NCBI GenBank assembly: GCA_900754605.1 | Contig: CAAEDK010000278.1 | Span: 1 to 17,041, forward strand | DNA length: 17,041 nucleotides | From: an uncultured Oscillospiraceae bacterium | GTDB taxonomy: Bacteria > Bacillota_A > Clostridia > Oscillospirales > Oscillospiraceae | Direction of reading: 5' to 3' | Part shown: positions 6,402-13,944 of the stretch, in pieces | How the letters are laid out: each line of letters starts with the position of its first letter | How positions within the stretch are numbered: the first letter of the stretch is position 1 | Position numbers and translations under genes: made by a program | The notes under the pieces: model-generated | What the model was told of the DNA's origin: nothing | The model's database searches: none | What the model saw: only the letters and a program-made list of their open reading frames with translations

Positions 6402-7337
6402 TTGTCCGATATGAAAAAGCAGGACGAAACGGTGTGCGGCCGATTTGCCCCCAGTCCCAGTGGGCGGATGCACCTGGGAAACCTCTGGTCTGCACTATTA
6501 GCTTGGCTGGCTGCTCGGAGTCGTGGGGGGCGTATGGTCCTGCGGTTGGAGGACCTGGATCCGGACCGTTGTACTCAGGCCCGGTGTGACCAGGTGATGC
6601 GGGATCTGGAGTGGCTGGGACTGGACTGGGACAATGAGCCAATCTATCAAAGCCGCCGGACCGACATTTATCGGGATGCATTTGCCCAGCTGGAGAGGGA
6701 CGGATTGATCTATCCTTGTTACTGCACCCGGGCAGAGCGTCTGGCTGCTTCCGCCCCTCACCGGTCTGACGGTATTCCAGTTTATGACGGGCGTTGCCGC
6801 CGCCTGCCGCCGGAAGAACTGGCATGTTTGGCTCGGAACCGCCGTCCTGCTTGGCGGATCCAGGTTCCAGAGGAAATCTGGCATTTCCGTGACCTGCTCC
6901 AGGGGGAGTTTTCCCAGGATCTGTCGCTGGATTGCGGTGATTTTATCCTGCGCCGCTCTGACGGAGTATATGCTTATCAGTTGGCAGTGGTGGTGGATGA
7001 CGGAGCCATGGGGGTGACCCAAGTGGTACGGGGGAGTGATTTGTTGGACTCTACACCCAGGCAGCTTTGGCTGCAGGAGCAGTTGAACCTGCCCCATCCG
7101 GAGTATGGTCATGTTCCTCTCCTTCTGGCACCGGACGGCCGCCGGCTGGCCAAGCGGGACCGGGATCAGGAACTGGGAGAGCTTCAGATGCGGTATTCCG
7201 CCCGGGAGCTGGTAGGACGACTGGCCCTGTTGGCTGGACTGATTCCAGAGTACGCCCCGATCTCGCCGGCGGAACTGATTCCGTTCTTCGCCTGGGAGAA
7301 GCTGCCCCAGGCAGATTGTACAGCCCATTTGACGTAA
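6402..7337 (+). CDS. gluQ: Glutamyl-Q tRNA(Asp) synthetase
   Basis: This truncated glutamyl-tRNA synthetase paralogue activates glutamate and attaches it to the queuosine base in the anticodon of tRNA(Asp), rather than to the tRNA 3' end. The 311-residue protein has the class I HIGH-type motif (HLGN, 24-27) after RFAPSPSG. It has a zinc site made by C106-x-C108 and Y128-x3-C132, and a KMSKS-equivalent (LAKRDRD) near residue 250. It stops soon after, with no anticodon-binding domain, as expected for GluQ and too short for GltX. The start is TTG at 6402: AGGAGG lies 8 nt upstream, whereas the ATG at 6411 would be 17 nt away. It is transcribed alone and divergently from the orphan gene at 5993. 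Confidence 0.93.
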   Translation: MSDMKKQDETVCGRFAPSPSGRMHLGNLWSALLAWLAARSRGGRMVLRLEDLDPDRCTQARCDQVMRDLEWLGLDWDNEPIYQSRRTDIYRDAFAQLERDGLIYPCYCTRAERLAASAPHRSDGIPVYDGRCRRLPPEELACLARNRRPAWRIQVPEEIWHFRDLLQGEFSQDLSLDCGDFILRRSDGVYAYQLAVVVDDGAMGVTQVVRGSDLLDSTPRQLWLQEQLNLPHPEYGHVPLLLAPDGRRLAKRDRDQELGELQMRYSARELVGRLALLAGLIPEYAPISPAELIPFFAWEKLPQADCTAHLT

Positions 7338-7342
7338 GATTA

Positions 7343-7404
7343 TTTGTACATATTTACAAAAGAGACCGGAAACTCTGTTCAAGTGGGCATATTTCCTGTA
7401 TAAT
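7343..7404 (+). promoter_or_regulatory. Promoter of the AGCS symporter with an upstream inverted repeat
   Basis: A perfect -10 TATAAT (7399-7404) lies 17 nt after a weak -35 TGTTCA (7376-7381). Just upstream is a perfect dyad TTTGTA-N6-TACAAA (7343-7360), centred about 58 nt before the expected start. It has no T tail, so it fits an operator better than a terminator for gluQ. The ATG at 7403 overlaps the -10 and so cannot be the symporter start. Confidence 0.6.
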
Positions 7405-7468
7405 GACCCGGCGCCGTATCTCGCGGTGGATGTCATCTGCTTTGGGAGCGTGCGTGGGAGAGAGAAAT

Positions 7469-8902
7469 TTGACAAAGAAAGTGAGTGTGTGTGTTGTGAT
7501 CGACAAATTGATCGGCGACATCAGCACGGTGATGTACAGCTATGTACTGATCATCTTGCTGCTGGCGACGGGTCTGTACTTTACCTTCCGGACCCGGTTT
7601 GTCCAGTTTCGTATGTTCCTGGAAGCCATCCGAGTGGTGGGAGAAAAGCCAGAGAAGGCGGGGGCAACCTCCTCCTTCCAGGCCTTGATGGTGTCTACTG
7701 CTTCCCGGGTTGGCACAGGCAATATCATCGGTATCTCTACTGCCATCTGTGCAGGCGGCTTCGGTGCAGTGTTCTGGATGTGGGTCATTGCTATCATTGG
7801 TGGGGCATCTGCCTTCGTGGAGTCCACTCTGGCCCAGATCTACAAGCGCCGTGATCCGGAGACGGGCGAGAGCTACGGAGGTCCTTCCTACTACATCGAG
7901 GCAGCTCTCCACAGCCGCCCCTTGGCCATCATCTTCGCTTTCTCACTGATCCTGACCTATGCCGGCGGCTTCAATATGCTGGCCTCCTACAACCTTCAGT
8001 CCACGTTTGCTGGGTACAGCTTCTATGATCCAGAGACTACCCCCTGGATCATCGGCGCCATTCTGGCTCTGCTGGTAGGCTATTGCGTCATGGGGGGCGG
8101 GAAGCGAATCGTGAAGGTTACCTCCACCCTGGTTCCATTTATGGGAGGCCTGTATGTTCTAGTCTCTCTGATCGTTATTGTGATGAACATTGGTCTGCTG
8201 CCCCAAGTCCTGGGCCGTATTTTCTCTGAGGCCTTTGATTTTCAGGCCATCTTTGGCGGCCTGGCCGGCTCCTGCCTGATGTACGGTATCAAGCGCGGCC
8301 TCTATTCCAACGAGGCTGGTGTGGGATCCGCTCCCAATGCGGCCGCCTCCGCCAATGTCAGCCATCCGGTGAAGCAGGGCCTGGTTCAGATGCTTTCTGT
8401 GTTCATTGATACCCTGCTCATCTGCACTGCAACTGCCTTTATGCTGCTGTGCTCTGGTGTGGAGCCTGATGCGGCTCTGGAGGGCGCTCCCTATGTCCAG
8501 GCGGCCCTGAGCGCGGTGTTTGGCCCCATCGGCCCGCTGTTCATCACAGTGGCTATGGTGCTCTTCGCCTTCACCACCCTCATCGGCAACCTCTACTATG
8601 TAGACAACTGCCTGAACTATATCGTCAAAAAGGTTCCAGCCAAGGAGTTCATGGTCCTCTTCCGCATTGACGCCATGATCCTGATCTTTATCGGCGCCGG
8701 GATGCAGATCGGCACCGTGTGGAACCTGGCGGACGTGCTCATGGGTGTGATGGCCCTGATCAACCTGCCGGTCATCATCTTCCTCAGCCGTCCTGCCCTG
8801 CTGGCCCTGAAGGATTATATTGCGCAGAAGAAAACCGGGCGAAACCCGGTGTTCAAGGCCGAGACCGTGGGTCTCAAGGGCAAAACCGAATACTGGAACT
8901 GA
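7469..8902 (+). CDS. Sodium:alanine/glycine symporter (AGCS family)
   Basis: This is an inner-membrane secondary transporter that couples uptake of small neutral amino acids (alanine or glycine in characterised members) to a sodium gradient. The 477-residue protein has many hydrophobic helices (about ten or eleven). It carries the family signature STASRVGTGNIIGI (77-90) followed by GGFGAVFWMW, the YGGPSYYIE segment, and the highly conserved GLYSNEAGVGSAPNAAA loop. The frame is open far upstream into gluQ. The TTG at 7469 was chosen because GGGAG lies 8 nt upstream, the resulting length is normal for the family, and the promoter -10 excludes the earlier ATG. GTG codons at 7481, 7487 and 7496 are alternatives with weaker ribosome sites. 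It is probably monocistronic, ending at its own terminator. The exact substrate is not visible. Confidence 0.92.
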   Translation: MTKKVSVCVVIDKLIGDISTVMYSYVLIILLLATGLYFTFRTRFVQFRMFLEAIRVVGEKPEKAGATSSFQALMVSTASRVGTGNIIGISTAICAGGFGAVFWMWVIAIIGGASAFVESTLAQIYKRRDPETGESYGGPSYYIEAALHSRPLAIIFAFSLILTYAGGFNMLASYNLQSTFAGYSFYDPETTPWIIGAILALLVGYCVMGGGKRIVKVTSTLVPFMGGLYVLVSLIVIVMNIGLLPQVLGRIFSEAFDFQAIFGGLAGSCLMYGIKRGLYSNEAGVGSAPNAAASANVSHPVKQGLVQMLSVFIDTLLICTATAFMLLCSGVEPDAALEGAPYVQAALSAVFGPIGPLFITVAMVLFAFTTLIGNLYYVDNCLNYIVKKVPAKEFMVLFRIDAMILIFIGAGMQIGTVWNLADVLMGVMALINLPVIIFLSRPALLALKDYIAQKKTGRNPVFKAETVGLKGKTEYWN

Positions 8903-8918
8903 TCCCAGCGGGATCTCG

Positions 8919-8960
8919 AACAGGCTGGCCCCAACCGGGGCCAGCCTGTTTTGTTGTGTT
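8919..8960 (+). terminator. Intrinsic terminator of the AGCS symporter gene
   Basis: A perfect 14-bp stem (8919-8932 against 8937-8950) with an AACC loop is followed by TTTTGTTGTGTT. It starts 17 nt after the stop codon. On the - strand there is no T run after the stem, so it is a poor terminator for the converging exporter operon. Confidence 0.9.
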
Positions 8961-8990
8961 CTGTTCCGCTGCAGCGCGGGGCGCCCCAGA

Positions 8991-10856
8991 TCATCTATGC
9001 CTGCTGGACTCACCCCCTTCCAGAGCCAGTCGGCGGCAGGCCAGTGCGGTGGCCAGAAAGTATCCGCCATATACCGCCAGGAGAACCCCGCCGGTGACCA
9101 GGGCGCTGTGGACTGTGTCTACCTTAGCCGCTATGGAGATCAGGTCGTTGGCGGCCTTCATACCCACTGCGGTGTGGAGCAGGGCCAGTGCCAGTGGAAG
9201 CAGGAAAGCAAGCGCAACCTGCTGTACTGCGGAGCGAGAGACCATCCCCTCCTCTGCACCGAGGCGGCGCAGAACGGCATACCGTGCGGTGTTGTCGGCG
9301 GCCTGACTCAGCTGCTGCAGGGCCAGAACAGCGGCGGCGGCCAGCAGGAAGGTGAGCCCAAGGTACAGCCCCAGAAACAGAGCCAGGAGCTTATTTCCCA
9401 TGACCTCCTGGTAAAGGCTCAGGCGGCTTTCCACCCGTAGAGAGGCGGTATTCTTCTGATACTCTATCAGGGCAGCTTGGATCTGCGTTTCGGTCTCCTC
9501 CGGATCCCCGGCGTAGTCGGCGGACCACACCTGACGCCGGAGGGAAAGTTCCTCCGCCATCTCATCCGGGATGATCACACAGGTCAGACCAAGATTTCCA
9601 GTAGCCAGGGGTGCGCTGCCTTCCGCCAGAAGGCCGGGCAGAGGCCCGGGATAGGCCGGCGCACCCTGACGTTCTAGAAGGCGGTTGCAGTCAGACAGAC
9701 GGATGGCGGCAGAGGCATCTTCCACCCCGGTGATTTCGGGGTTGTTATAGTAGACTGAGGTGTCCTGCCGCCAGGCCAGGGCGTCAGGCTCCACGCCATG
9801 GGCGGACAGCAGGGCGTCAAAGTCCACACTGCCCAGGCGGTCAGCGTTCTGGTTTTGGACGGTGATGTCAAAGGGCGCCTGCCCATCGGCAGCGGCTTCG
9901 ATGGTTCGGTTGAGACCGATGGAGCTTGCTGTGATGCCCATCGCCAGGAGCAGAAGAATACAGATCACCGTTTGGGACAGGTAGGTGGAGTGGACCCGGC
10001 TGATCCATTGGCGCAGAGTGAAGAGATGCAGATCCCGGTAATAGAAGCCAGGGTGGCTCCGGGCCAGCCGCAGCACAAAGCCGGACAGGGAGCGAAAAAC
10101 CAACAGAGTGCCCACCGTCCCCAGGGTCAGCATCGGGATGCATAGGAAGGGGAGTACCACGGCGAAGGCCATTCCGAAGGTGAGCAGAATGGCGTAGGCC
10201 GCCGCAAGGCACACCCCGCCCAAGATCAGCTGGAGTACCGAGATCCGGAGGGGGCGGGGACGAAGCTCCTCATTTTTCCGTCCTCCCTGCATCAGATCCA
10301 GCAGCTTAGCTCTGGAGATCTGGATGCCGCTGAAGCCCATGACCAACAGAAAAATCAGGCCGAAGTAGAGCGCGGTGCGCACCGCTGCCCGAGGGGAGAA
10401 AGCCAGTCCGAAGTCGTCCATCCGGAGGGAGAACATAGACAGGGTGAGGGCGGACAGGCCCTGAGAGGCCGCCAGTCCAAGCAGCAGGCCCAGGGCCAGG
10501 GAGGCCGCGCCGATCAGCCCCGTCTCCAGCACCAGCAGGAGGGACACCTGTCCCTGGCTCAGGCCGAGGAGCAGATAGGTGCCCAGCTCCCGCTTCCGCC
10601 GTCGCATGAGAAAGCGGTCTGCGTACAGGATCAGACAGGCCAGAACCATCGCCACAAAGATGGAAAAGACGTCGATACAGGACTGGATGACCTGAGCCAT
10701 AGGGTTTTGGCTTTGGGACAGATAAATCATTGCCCCCTGACCGTCCAAGGAACTGAAGGTGTAAAACAGACAGACACCGAAGGTGAGGGTGAGCAGATAT
10801 ACGCCATAGTCCCGGAAGGAACGGCGGACATTGCGCAGAGCCAGCTTACAGAACAT
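8991..10856 (-). CDS. ABC exporter permease, BceB-like (FtsX/MacB domains)
   Basis: The 621-residue membrane protein starts FCKLALRNVRRSFRDYGVYLLTLTFG, the usual front of BceB-type permeases. About ten hydrophobic segments can be seen: seven in the first half (near 17-35, 60-78, 107-131, 155-175, 205-225, 230-255, 290-310), then a hydrophilic block of roughly 200 residues (about 310-505), then three more helices near the C-terminus (from about 515). That topology, with one large outside domain between helices 7 and 8, is the mark of bacitracin-type peptide exporters (BceAB family) rather than four-helix MacB or LolC. In the family the pair removes or senses cell-wall-active peptides. The start overlaps the end of the ATPase gene by 11 nt, with GGAGGAGA upstream, so translation is coupled. 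Substrate is unknown. Confidence 0.85.
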   Translation of the reverse strand: MFCKLALRNVRRSFRDYGVYLLTLTFGVCLFYTFSSLDGQGAMIYLSQSQNPMAQVIQSCIDVFSIFVAMVLACLILYADRFLMRRRKRELGTYLLLGLSQGQVSLLLVLETGLIGAASLALGLLLGLAASQGLSALTLSMFSLRMDDFGLAFSPRAAVRTALYFGLIFLLVMGFSGIQISRAKLLDLMQGGRKNEELRPRPLRISVLQLILGGVCLAAAYAILLTFGMAFAVVLPFLCIPMLTLGTVGTLLVFRSLSGFVLRLARSHPGFYYRDLHLFTLRQWISRVHSTYLSQTVICILLLLAMGITASSIGLNRTIEAAADGQAPFDITVQNQNADRLGSVDFDALLSAHGVEPDALAWRQDTSVYYNNPEITGVEDASAAIRLSDCNRLLERQGAPAYPGPLPGLLAEGSAPLATGNLGLTCVIIPDEMAEELSLRRQVWSADYAGDPEETETQIQAALIEYQKNTASLRVESRLSLYQEVMGNKLLALFLGLYLGLTFLLAAAAVLALQQLSQAADNTARYAVLRRLGAEEGMVSRSAVQQVALAFLLPLALALLHTAVGMKAANDLISIAAKVDTVHSALVTGGVLLAVYGGYFLATALACRRLALEGGESSRHR

Positions 10857-11613
10857 CTTCCATCTCTCCTCCCAGCTGGGTGACCACCCGGATGATCTGC
10901 TGGAAAAAGGTCCGGCGGTCCCCGCTGCCCCGCTCCAGCTGCGTAAAGATTTTTCCATCCCGGAGAAACACCACCCGGCGGCAGCAGCTGGCGGTGAAGG
11001 CGTCGTGGGTGACCATGAGAATAGTGGCCCCCCGCTCACGGTTGAGTACGTCTAAGCGTTCCAGCAGCAGCTTGGAGGATCGGGAATCCAGAGCGCCGGT
11101 GGGCTCATCGGCCAGCACCAGGGCGGGCCGGGTGACGATGGCCCGGGCGGCGGCACAGCGCTGCTGCTGTCCTCCGGACATCTGATAGGGATACTTGCTC
11201 AAACAGTCCCCAATGCCCAGCAGTTCCGCAGTTTCCTCTACCCGCTCCCGGATTTGAGCAGCCGGTGTGCGGAGAATGGACAGAGACAGAGCGATGTTTT
11301 CAAAGGCGGTAAGAGTGTCCAACAGGTTGCAGTCCTGGAAGATGAAGCCCAGCCGCTCCCGGCGGAAACGGGTGAGGGCCCTGCCCCGCAGGCCGGTCAG
11401 CTCTTCCCCATCCACCCGGATGGAGCCGGCGGTGGGCTGATCGATGGTGGAGATGCAGTTGAGCAGGGTGGTCTTTCCGGAGCCGGAGGCACCCATGATC
11501 CCGACATATTCTCCTGCTTCCAGAGACAGATTCACACCGTCCAGGGCACGGGTGACCGCCCCTCGTTTTCCATATACCTTTGTCAAATCCTTCACGCACA
11601 GCAACTCTGCCAT
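10846..11613 (-). CDS. ABC exporter ATPase, BceA/MacB-type
   Basis: The 255-residue nucleotide-binding subunit has all motifs: Walker A GASGSGKTT (41-49), Q-loop Q93, signature MSGGQ (145-149), Walker B ALVLADE (164-170) with the following PTGALDS, and H-loop H203. The Walker A wording and the PTGALD sequence place it with the lipoprotein/peptide exporter ATPases (LolD, MacB, BceA). Its partner permease, overlapping by 11 nt, narrows this to BceA-like. The ATG at 11613 has AAAGGAGG 8 nt upstream. An in-frame ATG at 11670 lies inside the inverted repeat and -10 region and is not the start. It probably energises export or target release of an antimicrobial peptide. No BceRS-like two-component system, the usual neighbour, is present in the window. 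Confidence 0.92.
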   Translation of the reverse strand: MAELLCVKDLTKVYGKRGAVTRALDGVNLSLEAGEYVGIMGASGSGKTTLLNCISTIDQPTAGSIRVDGEELTGLRGRALTRFRRERLGFIFQDCNLLDTLTAFENIALSLSILRTPAAQIRERVEETAELLGIGDCLSKYPYQMSGGQQQRCAAARAIVTRPALVLADEPTGALDSRSSKLLLERLDVLNRERGATILMVTHDAFTASCCRRVVFLRDGKIFTQLERGSGDRRTFFQQIIRVVTQLGGEMEDVL

Positions 11614-11653
11614 GTGGGATTCCTCCTTTCGCCGGGCGTGGCCCGCCCGGATC

Positions 11654-11695
11654 AAACTGTATGGCATCATAGCATACAGTTTTAAAAAATGTCCG
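11654..11695 (-). promoter_or_regulatory. Exporter promoter with a 10-bp inverted repeat centred on its -10
   Basis: On the - strand, -10 TATGAT (11666-11671) and -35 CGGACA (11690-11695) are 18 nt apart. A perfect 10-bp inverted repeat, AAACTGTATG (11654-11663) and CATACAGTTT (11673-11682), brackets the -10 with a 9-nt gap. A dimeric repressor bound here would block RNA polymerase directly. The arms are AT rich with no T tail, so a terminator is unlikely. The regulator is not encoded in the window. Confidence 0.65.
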
Positions 11696-11705
11696 AAAGG
11701 ATCTC

Positions 11706-11738
11706 TTAGGAATTTCTTAAGTTATCCTAAAGAAATTC
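11706..11738. promoter_or_regulatory. Overlapping inverted repeats between the divergent promoters
   Basis: Two dyads interlock here. One is TTAGGA (11706-11711) with TCCTAA (11725-11730). The other is GAATTTCTT (11710-11718) with AAGAAATTC (11730-11738). The site lies 10 nt beyond the exporter -35 and 15 nt before the importer -35, so one protein could act on both promoters. The TTAGG...CCTAA ends recall DtxR/IdeR-type iron-repressor sites, but the total length (25) differs from their 19-bp box. Confidence 0.45.
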
Positions 11739-11753
11739 GGCGGACGTCCTCTT

Positions 11754-11782
11754 TTGACAAAGAGCAGCCCGCATGATAAAAT
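11754..11782 (+). promoter_or_regulatory. Promoter of the chelate-type ABC importer operon
   Basis: A perfect -35 TTGACA (11754-11759), a 17-nt spacer and an extended -10 (TGA then TAAAAT, 11774-11782) make this one of the best promoters in the window. The leader of about 53 nt holds two small hairpins, CCGCCG/CGGCGG (11785-11799) and CTTTTC/GAAAAG (11814-11829). The second overlaps the weak AAAGAGG ribosome site and may dampen translation. Confidence 0.88.
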
Positions 11783-11841
11783 ATCCGCCGGAACGGCGGC
11801 TTGATCTGCCGATCTTTTCAATAGAAAAGAGGTTTTTTGCC

Positions 11842-12903
11842 ATGAAACAAAACAAACTCACACGCTGGGCTGCTCTGATCTTGGCGGCCGCTATGACCCT
11901 CTCCCTCACTGCCTGCGGCGGAGCGGGCAGTGACTCCGCCTCCGCAGGCAGTGCATCTGCCAGCCAGAGTGCTTCCGCTTCCGCCATCACCCTTACCGAC
12001 CAGGCCGGACGCCAGGTGGAACTGGATGCCCCGGCGGAGACTCTGGTCAGCTGCTACTATGTGACCACCTATGCCACCATGGCTCTGGGGATCTCCGACC
12101 GGGTGGTGGGTCTGGAGAAAAAGGCGGATACCCGCCCCATTTATGCCATGGCTGCTCCGGAATTGCTGGAGAAAGAGCAGGTTGGCACCATGAAAGAACT
12201 GAATTTGGAGGCGGTGGCGGCCCTGGAGCCCGACCTGGTTGTGATGCCCAAGAAGCTGATGGATTATGCCGCCCCACTGGAGGAACTGGGTATCCCTGTG
12301 CTGGTGGTTGCGCCTGAATCCCATGAGGCCCTTACGGAGATGCTGGAACTGCTGGGCCAGGCCTGCGGTGTGGAAGACCGGGCCCAGGCCCTGACGGACT
12401 ACTATGAGGAGCAGCTGGCCCGGGTGGCTCAGTTGGTGGACGGTCTGGAGCGTCCCACGGTCTATATGGGCGGAAACTCCTCTTACCTGACCGCCGCCCC
12501 CGGCGATATGTACCAGGGCAGCCTTATTGAGACTGCCGGAGGGATAAACGTCGCCGGCGATTTGACAGGAGGCTATTGGACCGAGGTCTCCTATGAGTCC
12601 ATTCTGGCTATGGCCCCGCAGGTGATCCTTATCCCTGCTGGTGCAGACTATACCACCCAGGATATCCTGGGTGATCCCCAGCTGGCCGCAGTACCTGCCG
12701 TCCAGTCCGGTGCAGTCTATGAGATGCCCAGCGACATCGAGGAGTGGGATTCCCCCATTCCCTCCGGAATCCTGGGTGTCCTGTGGACGGTCAGCGTCCT
12801 CCATGGGGACGCATATCCCTTTGAGACCTTTACAGCTGATGTCCAGGACTTTTACAAGACCTTCTACGGGTTTGAGATCGACCCGGCGCTCATTACTCAG
12901 TAA
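11842..12903 (+). CDS. Substrate-binding lipoprotein of a siderophore/heme/cobalamin-type ABC importer
   Basis: This is the extracytoplasmic receptor of the importer encoded by this and the next two genes. The 353-residue protein begins with a basic n-region and a hydrophobic core, ending in the lipobox L22-T-A-C25, so it should be lipid-anchored at C25. A Ser/Ala/Gly spacer (26-48) leads to a two-lobed fold of the BtuF/FepB type: the opening ITLTDQAGRQVELDAPAETLVS, the LNLEAVAALEPDLVV segment, a long connecting helix, then a second lobe with IETAGGINVAGD and VSYESILAMAPQVILI. The ATG at 11842 was chosen over an in-frame ATG at 11773, which lies within the promoter -10. It is followed after 36 nt by the permease gene. 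The ligand, whether iron-siderophore, heme or corrinoid, cannot be read from the sequence. Confidence 0.92.
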   Translation: MKQNKLTRWAALILAAAMTLSLTACGGAGSDSASAGSASASQSASASAITLTDQAGRQVELDAPAETLVSCYYVTTYATMALGISDRVVGLEKKADTRPIYAMAAPELLEKEQVGTMKELNLEAVAALEPDLVVMPKKLMDYAAPLEELGIPVLVVAPESHEALTEMLELLGQACGVEDRAQALTDYYEEQLARVAQLVDGLERPTVYMGGNSSYLTAAPGDMYQGSLIETAGGINVAGDLTGGYWTEVSYESILAMAPQVILIPAGADYTTQDILGDPQLAAVPAVQSGAVYEMPSDIEEWDSPIPSGILGVLWTVSVLHGDAYPFETFTADVQDFYKTFYGFEIDPALITQ

Positions 12904-12939
12904 GAATAGGCCGGACGCCGCGGAGAGGGGGAAGAACTG

Positions 12940-13944
12940 ATGAGAGAGAAGGGGCGGGAATGGCTTGTCCTGGGGATGGCCATTCTGCTGACGGCGGTGC
13001 TGGCCCTCCTGTCTGTCCGGGTGGGCAGCTACCCCCTCTCCAGCGGGCAGATCCTGGATATCCTCTCCGGCGGACAGGCGGGCACGACTCCCGCCCATGT
13101 GCTGTGGAATCTTCGTCTGCCTCGGGTTGGAATGGGCCTTCTGGCTGGCTGGGCGCTGGGGATGGCTGGCGGCGTCTATCAGACCATATTCCAAAATCCC
13201 CTGGCCTCTCCCGACCTGACGGGGGTGGCCTCCGGTGCTTCCTTCGGCGCCGCCTGGGCCATTGTGCTGGGGGCGGGCACCTCCGTTCAGATCATGGGGG
13301 GCGCCTTTGTCATGGGCAGCTTGTCCCTGCTGCTGGTGCTGGCCTTGGTCCAGTGGGCCGGTATGGAGCGCACTGGAGCCTATGTTCTGGCAGGGGTCAT
13401 TGTCTCCTCGGCAGCGGATGCGGGTCTGATGGTACTCAAAACCATCGCAGATCCGGAGGGAGAGTTAGAAGCCATCGAGTTCTGGACTATGGGCAGTTTG
13501 TCGGCCATGACTGGGGACAAGCTGCGGGGGACTGCATTTGCCATTTTGATCCCACTGACCCTACTTCTGCTGTTCCGGCGGCAGGCCCTCACCCTCTCAC
13601 TTGGAGAGGAGGGGGCACGAGCTATGGGGCTGGAACCCCGGCGGTGGCGTTGGCTGCTGCTGGGCCTGACAACTGTGATGGTGGCAGCGGTGGCCTCTGT
13701 GGCCGGTGTGATCGCCTTCTTGGGCCTGATCGCCCCTCATATCTCCTTTCTGCTGCTGGGGCGGCGGGGCGGGCCTTATCTTTCACTGTGTGCGTTGGTT
13801 GGGGGAGACATTTTGCTGGCCGCTGACCTGTTGGCCCGGGGACTTTCCCAGGGCGCGGAGCTTCCACTGAGTATCTGGACTGTGCTGTTTGGCGCGCCGG
13901 TACTCACCGCACTGCTACTGCGGGGAAGGGAGACAAGCCTATGA
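12940..13944 (+). CDS. FecCD-family permease of the same ABC importer
   Basis: The 334-residue integral membrane protein would form a homodimeric channel with about ten helices per subunit, as in BtuC. Visible landmarks are LRLPRVGMGLLAGWALGMAGGVYQ near 58-81, the NPLASPDLTGVASGA segment at about 86-100, and GVIAFLGLIAPHI near the coupling region, followed by DLLARGLSQGAELPLSIWTVLFGAPV. In most relatives an arginine follows the PHI motif (PH-I-x-R). Here the residues are PHISF, so that arginine is absent. The ATG at 12940 has a purine-rich GGAGAGGGGGAAG site upstream. Its stop overlaps the ATPase start in an ATGA, so the two are translationally coupled. Only one permease gene is present, as in cobalamin and heme systems. 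Confidence 0.94.
   Translation: MREKGREWLVLGMAILLTAVLALLSVRVGSYPLSSGQILDILSGGQAGTTPAHVLWNLRLPRVGMGLLAGWALGMAGGVYQTIFQNPLASPDLTGVASGASFGAAWAIVLGAGTSVQIMGGAFVMGSLSLLLVLALVQWAGMERTGAYVLAGVIVSSAADAGLMVLKTIADPEGELEAIEFWTMGSLSAMTGDKLRGTAFAILIPLTLLLLFRRQALTLSLGEEGARAMGLEPRRWRWLLLGLTTVMVAAVASVAGVIAFLGLIAPHISFLLLGRRGGPYLSLCALVGGDILLAADLLARGLSQGAELPLSIWTVLFGAPVLTALLLRGRETSL

Noticed and set aside
6498..7475. 325-codon open frame on the - strand opposite gluQ
   Set aside because: The gluQ frame has all catalytic motifs. The opposite frame shows none and no ribosome site.
7481..7498. GTGAGTGTGTGTGTTGTG repeat-like stretch at the symporter start
   Set aside because: Short and inside the coding frame (V-S-V-C-V-V). 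It supplies alternative GTG starts but is not long enough to call a variable repeat tract.
8901..8918. Small GATCCC-AGC-GGGATC inverted repeat just after the symporter gene
   Set aside because: It is 6 bp, beside a much stronger terminator, and has no independent signal.
8159..9070. 303-codon open frame on the - strand over the AGCS gene end
   Set aside because: Antisense to conserved symporter sequence and across its terminator. The translation is rich in H, D, G and Q with no fold signal.
11818..13194. 458-codon open frame on the - strand opposite the binding protein and permease
   Set aside because: It lies antisense to two genes with clear family motifs, contains His/Gln-rich low-complexity translation typical of a shadow frame in GC-rich DNA, and has no recognisable domain.
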